Below, one piece after another: positions 59,012 to 64,000 of a stretch of DNA of 64,000 nt. Under the pieces are notes generated by a model that saw nothing but the letters and a program-made list of their open reading frames with translations, did no database searches and had not been told where the DNA came from. The position numbers and the translations under genes were made by a program. How positions within the stretch are numbered: position 1 is the first letter of the stretch; every line of letters begins with the position of its first letter. The stretch is from Thiobacillus sp. GTDB taxonomy: Bacteria; Pseudomonadota; Gammaproteobacteria; Burkholderiales; Thiobacillaceae. The DNA lies in the NCBI GenBank assembly GCA_024235835.1, contig JACKLQ010000002.1:682001-746000 (forward strand), given 5' to 3'.

Positions 59012-59335
59012 GGCCCTGCCGCAGGCGACTTGTCCGTGTTTCGTCGCAGGCTAACCTTGGCTTGCCAAGGTTAAGGCGCAATGCGCCGGCCGGAGACAGG
59101 TCACTGGATTTCCGAAGCGCTGCGCGCGGAGGCGGGCCTGTAAGGCCCTGCCGCAGGCGACTTGTCCGTGTTTCGTCGCAGGCTAACCTTGGCTTGCCAA
59201 GGTTAAGGCGCAATGCGCCGGCCGGAGACAGTTGACTGGGTAGGCCGTAGCACTGCGTTCGGAGGCTGGCCTGTAAGGCCCTGCCGCAGCTAACATCAGC
59301 CTGCTGATGCCGAGGCACCAGGAGCCGGCCGGGAA
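58969..59335. repeat. Three tandem structured units across the metK 3' end
   Basis: Units begin at 58980, 59112 and about 59245. The first two are identical over about 120 bp with a 132-bp period; the third is diverged and lacks about 25 bp. Each has GGCC-TGTAA-GGCC and a second hairpin: CCTTGG-CTTG-CCAAGG in units 1 and 2, CATCAG-CCTG-CTGATG in unit 3. CACGGACAAG in metK (58969-58978) is complementary to CTTGTCCGTG in unit 1 (59029-59038) and in unit 2 (59161-59170). The rest of the 456-nt metK-ahcY gap is the SAH riboswitch and its upstream promoter-like segment. Confidence 0.9.
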
Positions 59336-59379
59336 CCGGCTGTGGCAACGGCCTGGCAGTTATATGAATTCAAGGCCCC

Positions 59380-59448
59380 GCCCGAGGGGCGCTGCGACCC
59401 ATGCATTTGGGCCAGGCTCGGGCTGGGACCATCGATGGAACCGCGCCC
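59380..59448 (+). promoter_or_regulatory. S-adenosylhomocysteine (SAH) riboswitch
   Basis: The conserved core reads CCGAGGGGCGCTGCGACCC and GCCAGGCTCGG. P1 is GCCCGAG (59380-59386) / CTCGGGC (59417-59423), P2 is CCC (59398-59400) / GGG (59409-59411), and the pseudoknot is GGGCGC (59387-59392) / GCGCCC (59443-59448). It ends a few bases before the ahcY ribosome site. Known SAH riboswitches raise ahcY expression when SAH builds up. A TATATG -10-like box lies at 59361-59366. Confidence 0.93.
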
Positions 59449-59467
59449 GTTCATGCAAGGAGTATCA

Positions 59468-60868
<1,401 letters not shown>

Positions 60869-60888
60869 CGGCCCCGGCGCCAAGGGAA

Positions 60889-60910
60889 GGCCGCCCTCGG
60901 GCGGCCTTTT
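60889..60910 (+). terminator. Rho-independent terminator after ahcY
   Basis: GGCCGCCC / GGGCGGCC with a tiny loop, followed by TTTT. It lies 20 nt after the ahcY stop. Between here and flhB (186 nt) I see no convincing flagellar promoter. Confidence 0.85.
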
Positions 60911-61096
60911 GCATTGGGGTTGCCCATGGGGGGCCGGACAAGACCCGGCCCTGGGGGCGCTCAGGGGTTCCTGGCTCTGCTTGCGACAGAGAAAAACCCG
61001 GGAATCGGAGACTTTTCCGGCGCGGCGCAGGGGGGCTCACGTGCTACTATCCTGGGCATTTTATAACCTTGAGCCGGCCCGATACCGGACCCGAGG

Positions 61097-62251
61097 ATGG
61101 CGGAAGACAGTGATCTCGAACGCACGGAACCAGCGTCGGCAAGACGGCTGGAACAAGCCAGGGATGAAGGCAATGTGCCTCGCTCCCGCGAACTGGCCAC
61201 CTTTGCCGTGCTGCTGGCCAGCACCGGGGTGATTGCCTTCCTGGGTTTGTTCATGTTCCAGGGGCTGGGCAACGTGATGCGCGGCGCCATGAGCTTCGAC
61301 CGCGCCGACCTGGCCAGTCCCGCCATGATGGGGCGAAGCCTCATGGAGGCCGGCCAGGAGGGCATCCTGCTGTTGCTGCCCCTGGCCGCCGCCGTAATGG
61401 TGTCCGCCATCGCCGCCAACGTGATGGTTTCCGGCTGGCTGTTCACCACCAAGGCCCTGGCCCCCAAATTCAGCAAACTCGATCCCATCGCCGGGCTGGT
61501 GCGGATGTTTTCCTGGCAGTCCCTGGTGGAACTGGTCAAGGCCCTGCTCAAGGGGGCGCTCATCGCCGGGGTGGCGGGGTGGATGATCTGGCGCCAGCGG
61601 GATGGCATCCTGAGCCTGGCAGCCGAGCCCCTGGACTCGGCCATGACCCATTTCGCCCAGATCACGATCCTGACCTTCCTGGCTGCCGCGGCCGCCTATG
61701 CCCTCATCGTCATACTGGACGTGCCGTTCCAGCTCTGGAATTACCAGCGCCAGATGCGCATGACCAAGGATGAGGTGCGCCAGGAGCACAAGGAAATGGA
61801 GGGGGATCCCCAGATCAAGGCCCGGATCCGTTCCATGCAGCGGGAAGTGGCCCGCCGCCGCATGATGCAGGAAGTGCCCAAGGCCGACGTGGTGGTGACC
61901 AACCCCCTGCACTTCGCCGTGGCCATGAAGTACGACGAGAAGCACATGGCCGCTCCCCAGGTCATTGCCAAGGGTTCCCAGCTGGTGGCGGAGCGCATCA
62001 AGGAGATCGCTCGGGAGCACCGCGTGCCCATCGTGGAGGCACCGCCCCTGGCCCGGGCGTTGCATCGCCACGTGGAAGTGGGCGACACCATTCCGGGCAC
62101 CCTGTTCACCGCCGTGGCCCAGGTGCTGGCCTACGTGTATCAGCTCAACCAGTCCATGAACCCGGTGTTGCCCAAGGAATGGCAGGTGCCGCCAAACCTG
62201 GACCCGGCCAGCCGGCTGGTGGCTGAGCCTGTTCCCGCGGAGGCTGCCTGA
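61097..62251 (+). CDS. flhB: Flagellar type III export protein FlhB
   Basis: A 384-aa inner-membrane switch protein of the flagellar export gate. The opening AEDSDLERTEPASARRLEQA, four helices, MTKDEVRQEHKEMEGDPQIK and the self-cleavage site NPLH (TNPLHFAVAM) are intact. It sets the switch from rod/hook to filament export. The stop overlaps the flhA start by one base (TGATG). Confidence 0.97.
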   Translation: MAEDSDLERTEPASARRLEQARDEGNVPRSRELATFAVLLASTGVIAFLGLFMFQGLGNVMRGAMSFDRADLASPAMMGRSLMEAGQEGILLLLPLAAAVMVSAIAANVMVSGWLFTTKALAPKFSKLDPIAGLVRMFSWQSLVELVKALLKGALIAGVAGWMIWRQRDGILSLAAEPLDSAMTHFAQITILTFLAAAAAYALIVILDVPFQLWNYQRQMRMTKDEVRQEHKEMEGDPQIKARIRSMQREVARRRMMQEVPKADVVVTNPLHFAVAMKYDEKHMAAPQVIAKGSQLVAERIKEIAREHRVPIVEAPPLARALHRHVEVGDTIPGTLFTAVAQVLAYVYQLNQSMNPVLPKEWQVPPNLDPASRLVAEPVPAEAA

Positions 62252-64000
62252 TGGCCCAGGCTGTGCCCAATCTCGGAGTCACGCCCGGCCTGCAATGGCA
62301 GAAGCTGGCGGCGCCGCTGCTGGTGATCATGATCCTGGCGATGATGATTCTTCCGCTGCCGCCCTTCATGCTGGACATCCTGTTCACCTTCAACATCGCC
62401 CTGTCGATGATCGTGTTGCTCATCAGCCTCTACACCCTGAAGCCCCTGGAGTTCTCGGTGTTTCCCACGGTGCTGCTGCTGACCACCCTGCTGCGCCTGT
62501 CCCTCAACGTGGCCTCCACCCGCATCGTGCTGCTAGAAGGCCACGGCAGCGCCGATGCCGCCGGCAAGGTGATCGAGGCCTTCGGCCACTTCCTGGTAGG
62601 GGGGAACTATGCCGTGGGCCTGGTGGTATTTCTTATCCTGGTGCTCATCAATTTCGTGGTCATCACCAAGGGTGCCGGCCGTATCGCCGAGGTGAGCGCC
62701 CGCTTCACCCTGGACGCCATGCCCGGCAAGCAGATGGCCATCGACGCGGACCTGAACGCGGGCCTCATCGGCGAGGACGAGGCCCGCCGACGCCGTTCTG
62801 AAATTGCCCAGGAGGCGGATTTCTACGGCTCCATGGACGGTGCCTCCAAGTTCGTGCGGGGCGATGCCGTGGCGGGCATCATCATCATGGTCATCAACGT
62901 CTTCGGCGGCCTCATCATCGGCGTGGCCCAGCACGACCTGGACCTGGCCACCGCCGCCAGCAAGTACACCCTCCTCACCATCGGCGACGGCCTGGTGGCC
63001 CAGATCCCGGCTCTGGTGATTTCCACCGCGGCGGGCATCGTCGTCACACGGGTTTCCAGCGAGCAGGACCTCAACCAGCAGGTGGTGGGCCAGGTGTTCG
63101 GCCGGCCCCAGGCCCTGTTCCTCACCAGCGGAATCCTTTCCATCCTGGGCCTGGTGCCCGGTATGCCTCACGTGGCGTTCCTGCTCATGGGGGGCGTGCT
63201 GGCCGGGGCGGGCTACTGGATGACCCAGCAGAACCGGGAGGCGGCTCAGGCCCAGGTGGAGGAATTGCCGCCGCCCGCCCAGGAAGAGCCATTGGAGGTG
63301 GGCTGGCACGACGTGGCTGCGGTGGACCGCCTGGGACTGGAGGTGGGGTATCGCCTGGTGCCCTTGGTGGACCGGAACCAGGACGGCGAACTGCTGCGCC
63401 GCATCCGGGGCATCCGCAAGAAGATCGCCCAGGACCTGGGGTACCTGGTGCCTGCCGTGCACATCCGCGACAACCTCCAGCTCAAGCCCAACGGCTACCG
63501 GGTCACCCTGAAGGGGGTGAGCGTGGCCGAGGGTGAAGCCGTGGCGGGCAAGTACCTGGCCATCAACCCCGGCCGTGTCATGGGCACCATCAATGGTCAG
63601 AGTACCACGGATCCGGCCTACGGCCTGCCTGCCGTGTGGATCGACGCCGGCCAGCGTGACCTGGCCCAGACCTATGGCTACACGGTGGTGGACACGGGCA
63701 CCGTGGTGGCCACCCACCTCACCAAGATCATCAACGAGCACGCGCCGGAACTGTTGGGTCGGGAGGAGACCCAGCAGTTGCTGGACCACATCGCCAAGCA
63801 GTTCCCCAAGCTGGTGGAGGATCTGGTGCCCAAGGCCCTGCCCGTGGGCACGGTGCAGAAGGTCCTGCAGAACCTGCTGGAGGAGCAGGTCCATATCCGC
63901 GACATGCGCACCATCCTGGAAACCCTGGCGGAGCATGCCCCGAAATCCCAGGATGTGGACGACCTCACGGCGGCGGTTCGCGTGGCTTTGGGCCGTGCTA
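62251..64000 (+). CDS. flhA: Flagellar export gate protein FlhA (3' end beyond the window)
   Basis: The first 583 residues of a protein that is usually about 690. The N-terminal eight-helix part contains PTVLLLTTLLRLSLNVASTR and the FHIPEP-type region TKGAGRIAEVSARFTLDAMPG. The cytoplasmic domain begins near residue 350 and is cut by the window edge. FlhA forms the nonameric export gate with FlhB and FliPQR. Confidence 0.97.
   Translation, partial: MAQAVPNLGVTPGLQWQKLAAPLLVIMILAMMILPLPPFMLDILFTFNIALSMIVLLISLYTLKPLEFSVFPTVLLLTTLLRLSLNVASTRIVLLEGHGSADAAGKVIEAFGHFLVGGNYAVGLVVFLILVLINFVVITKGAGRIAEVSARFTLDAMPGKQMAIDADLNAGLIGEDEARRRRSEIAQEADFYGSMDGASKFVRGDAVAGIIIMVINVFGGLIIGVAQHDLDLATAASKYTLLTIGDGLVAQIPALVISTAAGIVVTRVSSEQDLNQQVVGQVFGRPQALFLTSGILSILGLVPGMPHVAFLLMGGVLAGAGYWMTQQNREAAQAQVEELPPPAQEEPLEVGWHDVAAVDRLGLEVGYRLVPLVDRNQDGELLRRIRGIRKKIAQDLGYLVPAVHIRDNLQLKPNGYRVTLKGVSVAEGEAVAGKYLAINPGRVMGTINGQSTTDPAYGLPAVWIDAGQRDLAQTYGYTVVDTGTVVATHLTKIINEHAPELLGREETQQLLDHIAKQFPKLVEDLVPKALPVGTVQKVLQNLLEEQVHIRDMRTILETLAEHAPKSQDVDDLTAAVRVALGRA

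Noticed and set aside
58980..59335. CRISPR-like or IS remnant reading of the tandem units
   Set aside because: The units are adjacent without unique spacers, too long for CRISPR repeats, and no transposase or terminal repeat is visible.
58956..59348. Minus-strand frame with a repeated peptide across the metK 3' end
   Set aside because: The peptide repeat only mirrors the tandem DNA repeat; there is no ribosome site or known domain.
61020..61096. Flagellar sigma-28 promoter before flhB
   Set aside because: CCCGATAC resembles a -10 box, but the -35-like TAACCTTG is only 6 nt away instead of about 11.

Overview
The window is a 64-kb piece of a GC-rich betaproteobacterial chromosome. Three things point there: the synteny metK / two LpxL-type acyltransferases / dapF-DUF484-xerC; the proteobacterial gshA-gshB pair; and an S-adenosylhomocysteine (SAH) riboswitch in front of ahcY. 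Paired DUF4212 protein / sodium:solute symporter genes, cytochrome c, AmpG, flhBA and an arsenic locus suggest a free-living, flagellated, respiratory member of the Rhodocyclales/Nitrosomonadales group. The genus cannot be named from the sequence alone.

Layout. 1-6.0 kb (minus): class I fumarase (cut by the window edge), a secreted metzincin protease preceded by a cyclic-di-GMP-I riboswitch with its own promoter, an MBL hydrolase and rlmJ. 6.05-11.8 kb (plus): an arsenic operon with arsR, two arsenate reductases, an aquaporin, a degenerate MBL protein, an ArsP/YraQ-type permease, a Cys-tailed small protein, arsM and a CxxC mini-thioredoxin. It has no ArsB or Acr3 pump. 11.8-16.8 kb (minus): CDF-type transporter, TlpA-like thioredoxin, putative lipoprotein, soluble CZB-domain chemoreceptor, AmpG. 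16.9-20.3 kb: a DUF3800 gene behind a single-chain MmeI-like restriction-modification enzyme that carries a dispersed repeat inside its reading frame. 20.3-25.3 kb: MscS channel, cytochrome b561, a two-component system and a small membrane protein. 25.4-30.2 kb: two divergent paralogous DUF4212-symporter operons with EF-hand-like loops.

30.2-39.3 kb: hemE, an EAL/HDOD protein, a promoter / 11-codon leader peptide / hairpin locus ahead of a 68-aa protein, then an accessory cluster of adenylate-forming enzyme, glycosyltransferase-like protein and ThDP enzyme, with a divergent sulfotransferase and a cytochrome c lipoprotein. 39.4-45.2 kb: RlmL-like rRNA methyltransferase, TlpA-like thioredoxin, DinB protein, apbE, gshB, gshA. 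45.4-49.0 kb (plus): trmL, a TPR protein, yggX, ubiE, a HigB/HigA-type toxin-antitoxin pair with a frameshifted toxin, and a membrane protein. 49.1-57.7 kb (minus): xerC, DUF484, dapF, a YnbA-YnbB-PlsC phospholipid module, several small genes and two LpxL-type acyltransferases. 57.8-64 kb (plus): metK, ahcY, flhB and flhA (cut by the edge).

The most unusual stretch is around metK and ahcY. A predicted hairpin masks the metK ribosome binding site. Three tandem units of about 132 bp begin in the last metK codons and keep hairpins even where the stem sequence has changed. An SAH riboswitch then precedes ahcY. Palindromic dispersed repeats of at least three families sit between many genes.
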